From Legionella sp. (lineage in GTDB: Bacteria; Pseudomonadota; Gammaproteobacteria; Legionellales; Legionellaceae), in the NCBI GenBank assembly GCA_002863045.1, contig PKDH01000051.1, forward strand, positions 26,325-90,324: 64,000 bases of DNA. The letters run 5' to 3'. The notes beneath the pieces are model-generated. The model had not been told where the DNA came from. It did no database searches and saw only the letters and a program-made list of their open reading frames with translations. Positions 51,824 to 62,276 of the stretch are shown here, one piece after another; positions within the stretch are counted from its first letter, which is position 1; each line of letters begins with the position of its first letter. The position numbers were made by a program, and so were the translations under genes.

Positions 51824-53482
51824 ATGGATAATGTCTTAATTTGTTTAACCCTTTTATCACTGTTTATCATTTCAGGAATTATTTCGCGCTTGGTATTAAG
51901 TGTGCCTGCACCTTTTATTCAAATTGCCGTGGGTGCGGTGGCAAGCTTTTTTATACCACTTTTACAAGTAAGTTTTAATCCTGAAGTGTTTATGGTGCTA
52001 TTTATCCCGCCCCTACTGTTTAGTGATAGCTGGCATTTTCCTAAGCGTGAATTTTTATCTAACACCAAACCAATTATCATGCTCTCAATTGGTTTGGTGT
52101 TTTTTACCGTCGTTGGCCTTGGCTATTTAATTCATTGGCTTTTACCTATTTTGCCACAAGCGGCGTGTTTTGCCTTGGCTGCTGCAGTTTCGCCAACCGA
52201 TGCGGTTGCCCTTAAATCGATGACGGCCAAGCTTGGGTTGCCTTTACGCATGTGGCATATCTTACAAGGTGAAGCTCTACTTAATGATGCTTCGGGCTTG
52301 GTGTCATTTAAATTCGCGGTTGCTGCCTTATTTTCCGGTTTATTTTCTATTCAAGATGCTTTTTTAAGTTTGATTTTAATCAGTGCTGGCGGGATTTTAA
52401 TTGGTGTACTTTTAAGTTATGGCTTTGTATGGATTTTGGGGCGCTTGAGCTTACATCGTTTTGAAGAAACGACCATTGAAAATTTATTACTCATTCTATT
52501 ACCTTATTCAGCGTATCTCGCTGCGGAATTTTTCCATAGTTCAGGTATTTTAGCAGCCGTAGCGGCCGGGTTTACTATCGATAAAGTCGGTTTTTTAGAC
52601 CGAACGATGGTGAATATGCGTATTGAAGGCCGCTTTGTCTGGGGCATGTTAGAGCTTACTTTAAATGGTATTATTTTTGTGCTTTTAGGGATTTATCTGC
52701 CCAATACCATGCATTTAATTGATGAAATTGGCATTAGTTTTTCACTAGGTTTTACCATTGTTGGCATCATCACTTTTAGCTTGATCTTTTTACGCTTTAT
52801 TTGGGTATCCTTGATGCTACCGCTTGATAAGCTATTTACTAGTAAAAAAACTAAAGTTTGGCAATTACCTGATTTTACTTTGCTCTTAGCCATGTCTTTT
52901 GGGGGTATACGAGGCGCTATTGCCCTTGCAGCCATTTTATCTTTGCCTAATTTTATCAGCAGTGGCATAGCCTTTCCTGCCCGTGATTTACTTATCATCA
53001 TTGTGGTAGGTGTGGTGCTTTGCTCACTTATTTTAAGTACCATCGTACTAAAAATTGTGTTACCTCGCTTAAAAATTACCACCTCCTCTAACCCTCTGGA
53101 CGAAGAAAACACCGCGCGCATTGCTGCCGCTCAAGCAGGCATTAAAGCGGTAGAGCGCAAAATGTCAGCAATTATCAAAGATTTGGATGAATCAGAGGCC
53201 GCGGTATGTCAACAAGTGGGGAATGCTTTGATGGCATCTTTAAACTTATTTATTGTCTCAGCAGTGGGTGAAGAAGCTGAAAAAAATACCAGTTTACAGG
53301 CATTAACTTACGAAGAAAAACTACGCCTTAGTGCACTTGATGCAGCCAGACATGAATTAAGAAAACTCAAGCGTCAGGGTAAAATTAACAATACCACCAT
53401 GATTAACATGATGCATCGCCTTGATTTACGCCAATTTTCGCTGATGGATGAAAATAAAATTTATCCAAGAAAGCATGATTAA
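51824..53482 (+). CDS. Na+/H+ antiporter (CPA1 type)
   Basis: AAAVSPTDAVALKSM, LLNDASGLVSFKFAVAALF, GGIRGAIALAAILSLP. Confidence 0.9.
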   Translation: MDNVLICLTLLSLFIISGIISRLVLSVPAPFIQIAVGAVASFFIPLLQVSFNPEVFMVLFIPPLLFSDSWHFPKREFLSNTKPIIMLSIGLVFFTVVGLGYLIHWLLPILPQAACFALAAAVSPTDAVALKSMTAKLGLPLRMWHILQGEALLNDASGLVSFKFAVAALFSGLFSIQDAFLSLILISAGGILIGVLLSYGFVWILGRLSLHRFEETTIENLLLILLPYSAYLAAEFFHSSGILAAVAAGFTIDKVGFLDRTMVNMRIEGRFVWGMLELTLNGIIFVLLGIYLPNTMHLIDEIGISFSLGFTIVGIITFSLIFLRFIWVSLMLPLDKLFTSKKTKVWQLPDFTLLLAMSFGGIRGAIALAAILSLPNFISSGIAFPARDLLIIIVVGVVLCSLILSTIVLKIVLPRLKITTSSNPLDEENTARIAAAQAGIKAVERKMSAIIKDLDESEAAVCQQVGNALMASLNLFIVSAVGEEAEKNTSLQALTYEEKLRLSALDAARHELRKLKRQGKINNTTMINMMHRLDLRQFSLMDENKIYPRKHD

Positions 53483-54882
53483 CACAACACACATACATTA
53501 CTTTGGATAAGTAATTCTTGTAATTGTTGTGGTTTAATCTGACTTTTCAAGCCGGCTTGCACCATGTCTGATGACGTCATGTAGCTTGCACTAAGGGTAA
53601 TATTGCGATCTAGCTTTTCTTGCGTGAGCGTTTTTAAGCTTTCGCGAATACGATTTAAAATAATCAAACATCCATCTTGCACCGTCATAGGTAGAAAAAA
53701 GAATAGTACGCCATCAAGCCTTGCCGACAAATCACTGGCTCTAAACACTTGATGAAGATGGGTAAATAACTGCCCTATCAGGCTTTCGGTTTTGGCTTTG
53801 CCCGTGGTATCAATTAGTTCGGTAATATTGGTAATTTGCAGCGTCATTAAACTAAAATATACGCGACCATATCGCTCAACCAACGTCATTTGCCAACCAA
53901 TAATCGACATAAACGTCATATAATCGAGTGTTTTAAACAATTCATTGAAACTGCGAAACACACTGGTTTCAATGCCTTGAATTAAATGTTCAGCACGCTT
54001 GGTTATGCAATAATTATATAACCGACGTGAATTTAAATCGTCCATAGCAAAGTTAGCTTCACAACTAACGCACATTATTTCAACGAAAGGTTCATCGAAA
54101 AAATAACCACACGCTTTGCATAACTTATTTTCTTTGGGCAGCTCATAATCAATGCCCAAGTCATGCAACCTTATATGACAACTGCTACAAATAAGACGCT
54201 CTTGACGTAAAAGGGTTGAAACTGGTGCAATGGCACCACAGGCAAAACAATGTACAAATTTTTGTGGTTTGATGTCGATGGCTTTGCAATTAGGGCAACG
54301 ATTTTTAAAATTCAGTAAGCCTGAATGACAAGCGTGACATGTCTGAATCTCGTTCACCAACTCTTGCTCGATAAGCAAATTACGTAAAACAAAATCTTGT
54401 AGCAAAGCTGTGCTTTCTTCAATAGGGAAATTAGGCAATAGGACGCGTAATAAAGGATAATCGAACACATAAGCGCTTTCGGTTATATTTCCTTTTAATA
54501 CACTTTGCTGGCGGGTATAGAGATAGGTTAATAATATTCTTTCTTCTTCTGAGCCGAATGCTTGGTTTTCAGCCACTCGATCAAGTTTTTTATAAATATC
54601 CTGAGATATTTGTAAAATATCATCTTGGTCACTACCATCGAATAAATGACGCAAATTCATTGTAATATAGCCATGATAAAACACCGGTGTAAAACGATAC
54701 GCTTTGCGCCGGCGCAACTCCATTAATAAATCAAGCCAATCTTGATGATTATTTTTAGATAAAATGATGGCAGAAGGTGCGGTTAAGGGTAGCTTATCAA
54801 TGGTATCAACATGCTTCATTGTTAGCGGGCAGGATGTTTCTTGCGCAATATTATTCACCACCCAAACCGTTTGTTCACTCAT
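53479..54882 (-). CDS. Zn-ribbon (TackOD1-like) protein with degenerate GGDEF-like C-terminal domain
   Basis: CHACHSGLLNFKNRCPNCKAIDIKPQKFVHCFACGAIAPVSTLLRQERLICSSCHIRLHDLGIDYELP; RASDLSARLDGVLFFFLPMT at the expected GGDEF position. Confidence 0.7.
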   Translation of the reverse strand: MSEQTVWVVNNIAQETSCPLTMKHVDTIDKLPLTAPSAIILSKNNHQDWLDLLMELRRRKAYRFTPVFYHGYITMNLRHLFDGSDQDDILQISQDIYKKLDRVAENQAFGSEEERILLTYLYTRQQSVLKGNITESAYVFDYPLLRVLLPNFPIEESTALLQDFVLRNLLIEQELVNEIQTCHACHSGLLNFKNRCPNCKAIDIKPQKFVHCFACGAIAPVSTLLRQERLICSSCHIRLHDLGIDYELPKENKLCKACGYFFDEPFVEIMCVSCEANFAMDDLNSRRLYNYCITKRAEHLIQGIETSVFRSFNELFKTLDYMTFMSIIGWQMTLVERYGRVYFSLMTLQITNITELIDTTGKAKTESLIGQLFTHLHQVFRASDLSARLDGVLFFFLPMTVQDGCLIILNRIRESLKTLTQEKLDRNITLSASYMTSSDMVQAGLKSQIKPQQLQELLIQSNVCVLC

Positions 54883-55062
54883 TACAGGCTCCTGATTATT
54901 TTTGTCTTATCCTTATTAGATATAACCTTTTTAAGCAACTACATGGTTTATTCTTGGTTAAATCGCATGACATTTACTCTTGAGTATAGTCATGTATTTG
55001 TAAAGATAGAAGCAACTCACCCCATAAGATTTACCAATCAAACCCCCTGCTTGACATTGATT

Positions 55063-55112
55063 AAGCACCCCCTTAGCATTGCCTATACAAAAATAGGCGG
55101 TGCTTTTTTAAC
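55063..55112 (+). promoter_or_regulatory. Hairpin with T-tract in the ispB 5' leader (attenuator/terminator-like)
   Basis: aagcacccccttagcattgcctatacaaaaataggcggtgctttttt: nested stems aagcacc/ggtgctt and gcctat/ataggc followed by a T-tract, about 30 nt upstream of ispB. Confidence 0.55.
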
Positions 55113-55141
55113 TCATTTCAAGCACTTTAAAGAGGTATCGC

Positions 55142-56110
55142 ATGACGATAGACCGTTTAAAAACCTTAGTTAACGATGATTTTGATGCGGTTAATGATTT
55201 AATCATCACTAAAATTCATTCTGAAATCGGCTTAGTCGATAATCTCTCTCACCACATTGTCGATAGCGGTGGCAAGCGTTTAAGACCGCTCTTAGTCCTG
55301 TTAAGTAGTCGTGCCTGCCAATATGAGGGTACCCAGCATATTGATTTAGCCGCCATGGTTGAGTTTTTTCATACTGCCACTTTGCTGCACGATGATGTGG
55401 TTGATGAATCAAGTTTGCGACGCGGTCAACAAACAGCCAATGAAATATGGGGCAGTAAAGCCAGTATTTTGGTGGGCGATTATTTATTTACTCAATCCAT
55501 TCAGTTGCTCATTCAAACAAAAGATTGGCCTATCTTAAATTTATTAGCCGATACTTCACACCGTATTACCTGTGGTGAGCTTAAGCAATTAACCAATCGC
55601 CATAACTTAACGCTTACGCTTGATGACTACCTGGACATCATTCATGCTAAAACGGCGATACTATTTGCCGCCTCAGCCGCCATTGGTCCTATGCTTGCTA
55701 AAGCACCTGAAACTTTAGAAAAAAAGATGTATGCTTATGGTCTACATTTAGGTAACGCTTTTCAATTGATTGATGATGCCCTTGATTATTGCGCTGATGT
55801 ACAAACATTGGGTAAAAATATTGGCGATGATTTGGCTGAAGGCAAAGTGACCATGCCCCTATTGTATGCTTTGCAAAACGGCAGTCAGGCTCAACAAGCC
55901 ATTATCAGCCAAACGCTAAAAGAAGGAAATTTAGCGCTTTTACCAGATATTTTACAAATCATTGAAGAAACGCGCGCCATTGCGTATACCAAAGATTTTG
56001 CTAACCGCCAAAAAGATAAAGCTCTGGCATCTTTAACGCTTTTAGCAGACTCACCTTTTAAACAAGGTTTGATTGATTTGGCTTTATTTGCCGTAGCGCG
56101 CAGCCATTAA
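55142..56110 (+). CDS. ispB: Octaprenyl/polyprenyl diphosphate synthase
   Basis: GGKRLRPLLVLLSSRA, TATLLHDDVVDESSLRRGQQTAN, FQLIDDALDY, GDDLAEGKVTMPLLYA. Confidence 0.95.
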   Translation: MTIDRLKTLVNDDFDAVNDLIITKIHSEIGLVDNLSHHIVDSGGKRLRPLLVLLSSRACQYEGTQHIDLAAMVEFFHTATLLHDDVVDESSLRRGQQTANEIWGSKASILVGDYLFTQSIQLLIQTKDWPILNLLADTSHRITCGELKQLTNRHNLTLTLDDYLDIIHAKTAILFAASAAIGPMLAKAPETLEKKMYAYGLHLGNAFQLIDDALDYCADVQTLGKNIGDDLAEGKVTMPLLYALQNGSQAQQAIISQTLKEGNLALLPDILQIIEETRAIAYTKDFANRQKDKALASLTLLADSPFKQGLIDLALFAVARSH

Positions 56111-56125
56111 TATCACTATATGTTT

Positions 56126-56515
56126 CTAACGCACTTCAGGTGGCGATACAGCAGCGATAAAATATTCAGACCCCTCAGACATATAATCACACACCGCTGC
56201 GTGCGGAATCCAAACGGGTTTGGGATGCTTGTTTTTCAAAGGTGCTTGTTGAAAAAATACACGGCCTTCAACCAGTACGGCATACGCACTTTTGGTGTCA
56301 TCATAAAACTTACCAAATGATACATTCCATGTACTATTATCAAAGCTAAATGGTTCGGATAATAAATACCATAGTGAAGCATCGATTTCTTCTTGGTGCG
56401 TTTTGACAAAAGACACAGCTTTAATAAGCGCCACAGGTGGGCAACGCAGGGCAAAACTTACGTTTGTTGTAAACCATAAACCTAATATCAAACATAATCG
56501 TATATGTGTTAACAC
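56126..56515 (-). CDS. Small secreted hypothetical protein
   Basis: Signal peptide MLTHIRLCLILGLWFTTNVSFA; no confident family. Confidence 0.55.
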   Translation of the reverse strand: MLTHIRLCLILGLWFTTNVSFALRCPPVALIKAVSFVKTHQEEIDASLWYLLSEPFSFDNSTWNVSFGKFYDDTKSAYAVLVEGRVFFQQAPLKNKHPKPVWIPHAAVCDYMSEGSEYFIAAVSPPEVR

Positions 56516-56576
56516 CGTTTAATTCCATTAAAAATTCAAAGGCTTATCATCTTAAATTCACTAAATTCACGCAAGC

Positions 56577-57653
56577 TTAATTGCAGCCTGCAAGGTATTG
56601 CTCTACGTCGGTATAAAGCATGGGTTTATGAAATAAAAATCCCTGATAATAATCAATTTTATATTGCTTGATGATGTCTAATTCTTCTTGGCACTCGATG
56701 CCCTCACAAATTACTTTTATATGTAATTTAGCGGCCATTTCACATATATTTTCAATCAAAACTTGTTTTACTTGGCTCTCATGAATATTTGACACCAGGT
56801 AACCATCCAATTTGATATAATCTGGCTGTAAATCAGTTAATAAATTTAGCGAGCTATAGCCTGAGCCTAAATCATCTAAAGCAACACCATAGCCTTGGTG
56901 ACGATAATAATGAATGATATTTAATAGATGACGCTTATCTTTAACCTCATCACTTTCAGTGACCTCAAAAATAACCTGCTCAGGTAAAATATTGGTTTCT
57001 TTCAACGCTTTATTCGTGGTAGATAAACAAAATTGTGGGTCATAAATGGCGGTAGGATTAAAATTAATGAAAATTTTTCGATTACCAAGATTGATTTGAC
57101 TCATATTATTGATATGAGTCACCCGTGATTTTCTATCTAATAAAAACAACATATCGCTGTCTCTTGCGGCATGGAAAAGTACTTCTGGTGAGATAACTTT
57201 TTGTTGATAAAACCCGCGTAATAAACATTCAAAACCAAACGGCTTGAAGTTATCACTTCCCACGATGGGCTGACAGTAGGTGGTCAAATCATTATCTTCT
57301 AAAACAGCTGTTAACCATTGCGCCGCACACATACCAACGACTTTTTTTAACGAATACGTATTGGGCAAAACATTGGCAAAATCTTTTTTCTCATGCGCCA
57401 TCAACAAAACGGCTTTGGTATCGTCTAATTCAACCGAAGTATACGTTTGGGCAAAAACCTCACCGATAAAAGTTGCACTTTCTTTGGTGAATGTTAAAGA
57501 GATGATGTGATTTTTTTCTCTAAAAGATATGCCTGCCTTTTTTAAGGCACGCGTTAATTTGCTATAACAATGCCCTTTTGGCGGAAAAATATAAAGTTCA
57601 TAATCACCCTCTAATTTATAAGAGTGGATAGATTCACATCGTTCACAGGGCAT
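56577..57653 (-). CDS. EAL-domain protein (putative c-di-GMP phosphodiesterase)
   Basis: FGFECLLRGF, FINFNPTAIYD, FEVTESDEV, VALDDLGSGYSSLNLL, IKLDGYLV, CEGIECQEEL, YYQGFLFHKP. Confidence 0.88.
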   Translation of the reverse strand: MPCERCESIHSYKLEGDYELYIFPPKGHCYSKLTRALKKAGISFREKNHIISLTFTKESATFIGEVFAQTYTSVELDDTKAVLLMAHEKKDFANVLPNTYSLKKVVGMCAAQWLTAVLEDNDLTTYCQPIVGSDNFKPFGFECLLRGFYQQKVISPEVLFHAARDSDMLFLLDRKSRVTHINNMSQINLGNRKIFINFNPTAIYDPQFCLSTTNKALKETNILPEQVIFEVTESDEVKDKRHLLNIIHYYRHQGYGVALDDLGSGYSSLNLLTDLQPDYIKLDGYLVSNIHESQVKQVLIENICEMAAKLHIKVICEGIECQEELDIIKQYKIDYYQGFLFHKPMLYTDVEQYLAGCN

Positions 57654-57703
57654 AGTTTTCCTAAAATTTAAGTCCTTTTTAATCTTAGCAGTTAAATTTT
57701 AAT

Positions 57704-58627
57704 TTAATGGTAAAAAGATTCTAAAGCCTGCTCTAGTTCTGGGTAGTTAAAAACAAAATGGTTCTCAAGCAATCGTTTAGGCAAAACTTTACTACCTTTT
57801 AAAAGCAGCAAATCGCCCATCTCACCTAACCCTATTTGAATGAGCCGAGCTGGTAATATGAGTAGCAACGGTCGTTTGAGTGTTTGTGCCAGGGTTTTGG
57901 CAAAGTATCTTTGAGTTACCGGATGAGGAGCAGTAAGGTTAACAGGGCCTGTGAGCCACACAGGCTGATTTAAGAGAAAATGGCATGCCCGAACCACATC
58001 ATCTAAATGTACCCAAGAGATGGTTTGTCGGCCATCGCCTAAAATAGCACCAGCACCACAAAAAAATGGCCAATAAAGCTTTTGTAGCATGCCGCCTGAC
58101 TTGCCTAATACCACACCAAAACGCAAGGTTGTCACACTCAAACCTGCATCAATGGCCGGATTTAATGAATGTTGCCAAGCAAGCCCTACTTCGGCTAGAA
58201 AATCATGTGGCGCTTTATCATTAAGAGGGGTTGTTTCATCAAAATACTGCGAATCATCATGCGCTTGGGTGCCATAGATGCCAATGGCATTGGCACAAAT
58301 GTAATACGGTTTGGCATTTTGGGAGAGCAGCCATTCAATCAGCAGATGATTGGTATGCACACGTGACTGAATAATCTGTTGCTTGCGTGCCTTATCCCAA
58401 CGTTTAGCCGCAATGTTATCGCCACATAAATTAAACACCACCTCATAGGTTGAGGCCTCTATGCTCGATAATTCTGACCAGGTACAACATTGAATACCTG
58501 GTTGGGTAAAAATGCTGGTTAACCGTGTTTTATCACGGCCTAATACGGTGATTTGATGGTCAGGCACTAATGACTTAACCAAAGCCTGGCCAATAAACCC
58601 TGACGCACCTGCAATTAAAATATTCAT
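57704..58627 (-). CDS. TIGR01777-type NAD-dependent epimerase
   Basis: MNILIAGASGFIGQALVKSL, NLCGDNIAAKRWDKARKQQIIQSRV, RFGVVLGKSGGML. Confidence 0.88.
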   Translation of the reverse strand: MNILIAGASGFIGQALVKSLVPDHQITVLGRDKTRLTSIFTQPGIQCCTWSELSSIEASTYEVVFNLCGDNIAAKRWDKARKQQIIQSRVHTNHLLIEWLLSQNAKPYYICANAIGIYGTQAHDDSQYFDETTPLNDKAPHDFLAEVGLAWQHSLNPAIDAGLSVTTLRFGVVLGKSGGMLQKLYWPFFCGAGAILGDGRQTISWVHLDDVVRACHFLLNQPVWLTGPVNLTAPHPVTQRYFAKTLAQTLKRPLLLILPARLIQIGLGEMGDLLLLKGSKVLPKRLLENHFVFNYPELEQALESFYH

Positions 58628-58642
58628 GGCTATCCTTAAAAT

Positions 58643-60604
58643 TTAACTTCTATTGACCGTTTTTTTAATCCAACCCCCTAATATAAGGGTCGCTAATATA
58701 CTTAATAGCACTGCGTTGTGGTGCCACGAATGACTCACCAAACTCAAAGCTTGGGGTGATCCTGATAGCGAAAAAATAATGGCCAATACCACATCACTTA
58801 GTGCTGCACCGGCAACCAAACCACAGGCAATAAGCATCATTTTTTGTTGTTTCAATGATTGATTCTGTGGCTTTGTTATTTTTTTATGACCACCACGATA
58901 GGTTATAAACGCCAACAAGCCCCCTAAAAATAATGGAAATGATGAGGATACCGGCAAATACATGCCAATCGCCACACCTAATATTGATAACCTAAACCAA
59001 CGCTTTACATCGATAAGCCAAGCGAGAAAAGCCACACCAATGATTATCAACCCACCACTTATAAGCATTGGCCAGGGTAACGTGTGGCGATAGACCGCAT
59101 CGGTGATAGCGGCAATAAGGGCGGCGGTAGGCGCGGGCAGTGTTTGCTCAGCGGACATACCAGCATGCGGTAAGACACCCGCAATCCCGTAGACATTTAA
59201 TAAAATCTCCATGACCACAGGAATAACCAATGATGCCACCAACACACCCAAAAGCAGCATAAGTTGCTGCTTCCAAGGGGTTGCGCCAACCAATTGCCCG
59301 ACTTTTAAATCTTGAGAATTATCATTGGCAATGGCCGCAATGCCGGTGACCATGCCTCCCACAATAATGGCCATGCCTTGCGCTAAATTAATTTGCAGGT
59401 TATTCAAGGGCAAAGGCACTACATAATGCATGAGTGCCAATAATAACCAAGCAGCAAAGAGCATCCCGGCAATCACAACAGAACTCCCAGGGCTAGCACT
59501 CACCCCCACCATGCCCGATAAATAGGCGGTGATAACAGAAAATACTAAGCCTACGATAAGCACATAAGCAATGGCACCTATCACTATCAGCTGATGAATA
59601 TTAGCCCCTAACTGTAATTGCGCGAATGGAAACTGATGATAGAAAAAAGGAATAAAACTCACGGCGATAATGAAAGTGCCTAACCCTATGACCCAGTTTG
59701 GCAGGTCTTTTTCCGTGACCAAAGCTGAGGACTTATAATATTTTTTTGTACCATAGCTATGATGCACACGATTTAATAAAGGCCAGATAACCCTGACAAA
59801 AGTCCAGATCCCTGCCAAAAGCATGGCGCCAATGCCCACATAGCGCAATTGGGTATTCCATAAAAACTCAGCCGCTTGATGAGGGGTTTGCATTAACACA
59901 TCGGGTGAGAGGCGGCTTAAAACAGGCAAGACCCCAACCCATGCCAATAAAGCCCCAATAAAAATGCTAAGCGCCATATCAAAACCAACCAAAAACCCCG
60001 CGCCTATCATCGCCGCAGAAAATCCCACACTAAATCCTAAAAGCGTGCGATGGATTACAACCCAGTAAGAACTGCTACTGGCTAATAGTTGGAAACCGGT
60101 TTGCAACCACTCAAGGCCAGCACCAATGAAACCGCCTTTAAACATATCTTTAACGCCTAATTGGCGCTCTGAAGATTTTAAAATCTCAGCAATAGCGCGC
60201 CCTTCAGGAAACGCCAGAGTGGGTTCATGGACTAATATTTTACGCAGCGGAATTGAGAATAATACACCCAAAACACCACTACTTAACGCAATAAAAAAGT
60301 TGGTTAGATAATCAAAATGCTGCCAAAAACCAATGATAATAAGTGCCGGAATGGTATAAACAATACCACCTGCCACCGCCTCCCCGGCTGAGGCGGCGGT
60401 TTGTACGGCATTATTTTCAAGGATGGACGTGCGTTTAAATAGCCTTAACACACTCATTGAGATAATGGCCGCAGGAATGGATGCCGAGGTTAATAACCCT
60501 AATTTTAACGCCAAATAAGCATTTGAAACGGCAAGGACTGTGGTCAAGATAATCGCTAAAATAACCGCTTTTAGCGTCAGTTCAAGCTTCATCGTTGGTT
60601 CCAA
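58643..60604 (-). CDS. OPT-family oligopeptide transporter
   Basis: About 14 hydrophobic segments; LALKLGLLTSASIPAAIISM, NNAVQTAASAGEAVAGGIVYTIPAL, SQDLKVGQLVGATPWKQQ. Confidence 0.88.
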   Translation of the reverse strand: MEPTMKLELTLKAVILAIILTTVLAVSNAYLALKLGLLTSASIPAAIISMSVLRLFKRTSILENNAVQTAASAGEAVAGGIVYTIPALIIIGFWQHFDYLTNFFIALSSGVLGVLFSIPLRKILVHEPTLAFPEGRAIAEILKSSERQLGVKDMFKGGFIGAGLEWLQTGFQLLASSSSYWVVIHRTLLGFSVGFSAAMIGAGFLVGFDMALSIFIGALLAWVGVLPVLSRLSPDVLMQTPHQAAEFLWNTQLRYVGIGAMLLAGIWTFVRVIWPLLNRVHHSYGTKKYYKSSALVTEKDLPNWVIGLGTFIIAVSFIPFFYHQFPFAQLQLGANIHQLIVIGAIAYVLIVGLVFSVITAYLSGMVGVSASPGSSVVIAGMLFAAWLLLALMHYVVPLPLNNLQINLAQGMAIIVGGMVTGIAAIANDNSQDLKVGQLVGATPWKQQLMLLLGVLVASLVIPVVMEILLNVYGIAGVLPHAGMSAEQTLPAPTAALIAAITDAVYRHTLPWPMLISGGLIIIGVAFLAWLIDVKRWFRLSILGVAIGMYLPVSSSFPLFLGGLLAFITYRGGHKKITKPQNQSLKQQKMMLIACGLVAGAALSDVVLAIIFSLSGSPQALSLVSHSWHHNAVLLSILATLILGGWIKKTVNRS

Positions 60605-61275
60605 ACACGCTTTTTAACTGAATTTTTAAGATAAGGATTTAACGTTGTATAAGGCACCACAACAGTTTGGGGCCCAAACACATAAGCGGCTACTTGGTAG
60701 GTATCAAATAGGATGGCTAAACCATTATCATCGAATGTCCAGTTGGTATAGTTTTTTGGTAGCGATGCTGTGCCTTTTTTTACCCATGCTTGGTCAAAAT
60801 CATCGTTTTTTAATAACTTTTGCTGGCAATAGGGCGCAATGATACGTAAAGTTTGCGATGGAGAAGTCATTAAATCAGCTAATTGCACTTGTTTATCATC
60901 AATAAAATTAAGCGTATGCACGGTGTTATTAGGATGGGCGGCATTGGTTTGAAAGCGCGACAAATGAAACACCACACTTAAGGCCCTAGGCGTTTGATAA
61001 GTAATTTCATACTCCGCATACAAACTTGGTTTTAATTTTGACTGGCTGTTTTTACAAGCAAGTATTCGCGCTTTTTGCGTTTGGTTAAGCGTTAGAATAT
61101 ACGCTTTTATCATTTTATTAATGTGCGCATGAGCAAAACCTTGTGGGTATTTGATGTGCGTATCATCACACAAAGATTCATGCTTGATAACCGCAGTTTT
61201 AATGTCCGCATTACTTATCAAAGGCAAACCAACACCCACAATAAAATATACAGTGAGTACACATAATTTATTCAT
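60589..61275 (-). CDS. Secreted protein with DUF3298/RsiV-like C-terminal region
   Basis: N-terminal signal; NTVHTLNFIDDKQVQLADLM, YTNWTFDDNGLAILFDTYQVAAYVFGPQTVVVPYTTLNPYL. Confidence 0.65.
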   Translation of the reverse strand: MNKLCVLTVYFIVGVGLPLISNADIKTAVIKHESLCDDTHIKYPQGFAHAHINKMIKAYILTLNQTQKARILACKNSQSKLKPSLYAEYEITYQTPRALSVVFHLSRFQTNAAHPNNTVHTLNFIDDKQVQLADLMTSPSQTLRIIAPYCQQKLLKNDDFDQAWVKKGTASLPKNYTNWTFDDNGLAILFDTYQVAAYVFGPQTVVVPYTTLNPYLKNSVKKRVWNQR

Positions 61276-61301
61276 CGTTACAAACCCTTATTCATTTAAA
61301 T

Positions 61302-62054
61302 TTATGCTAAAACTGGCACTGAATTTGGCGCTTTAAGCCAATAGGCGTGATGGGCTTTATCATAAATATCCCATTCTTGCGCTGAGAACTGCGCCGCACT
61401 GATATCAAGCAACAGCCAGGTTAGAAACGTGGCCACGGTTTCAGGTGAGATAAGCTGATTTCGCGCTTTAAGTTTGATAAAAAAGTTGTCATTCTGCCCG
61501 GCATACGCACGGCGAATGGTTTGCTGCATGGCCGTATCGGCAATGCCTGGCAAGACATGGGCAAACGCGGTGGTTTTATTTTCTACTTGAAAGCAACGCG
61601 TTAACATCGCCAGAGCTGTTTTTGACGCGCAATAAGCTGCCCAATTAGCCACTGCCTGATAAGCAACCTTGGTACCCATCATTAATACGCGCGAATCAGT
61701 TAATTTGTCGAGCAGCTTTTGAGTGATGAATAAAGGCGCATCCACGTGGGTGGCAAAGCTTTTTTGCCATTCTGCTTCACTAATTTCAGTTAGAGGCGCA
61801 ATGGGGGTGATGATGCCAGCATTATGGATAAGCCCATGGATGCGCGGCGTTGCTTGCACATGCTCAATTAAGCGCGCACGCCCCTGAGAGGTATGAACAT
61901 CTGCCACAACTGTGCTGATTAAAGCGGAGGCGCTTGCCGTTTCTTCAAGGGTATTTTGCCGACGCCCGACAATCAATACATTTTTTTGACGTGCTGCCAG
62001 CGCATGCGCTAAAGCACGGCCAATCCCACTGCCGCCACCGGTGATAATATACAT
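61302..62054 (-). CDS. Short-chain dehydrogenase/reductase
   Basis: MYIITGGGSGIGRALAHAL, IHNAGIITP, AAYCASKTAL. Confidence 0.92.
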   Translation of the reverse strand: MYIITGGGSGIGRALAHALAARQKNVLIVGRRQNTLEETASASALISTVVADVHTSQGRARLIEHVQATPRIHGLIHNAGIITPIAPLTEISEAEWQKSFATHVDAPLFITQKLLDKLTDSRVLMMGTKVAYQAVANWAAYCASKTALAMLTRCFQVENKTTAFAHVLPGIADTAMQQTIRRAYAGQNDNFFIKLKARNQLISPETVATFLTWLLLDISAAQFSAQEWDIYDKAHHAYWLKAPNSVPVLA

Positions 62055-62276
62055 GACTGAGGTTACCTTTTATTAGAAAAGTTTAACTCAGGATAATAGC
62101 AAAGGTTGTACATTCTCGCATCTTGTGTGCAGCAAATTTAAATACCTTTGGTTTAAATCTCTCTGTTTTTTCTGCTCTATTTAAATTAGTCAATCAACAT
62201 GCTAACTTGAATACATTATGTTTTGGTAAACAACCATCCTCAAACCACTAAAAATGAATCACAAGGAGCATTTTTC

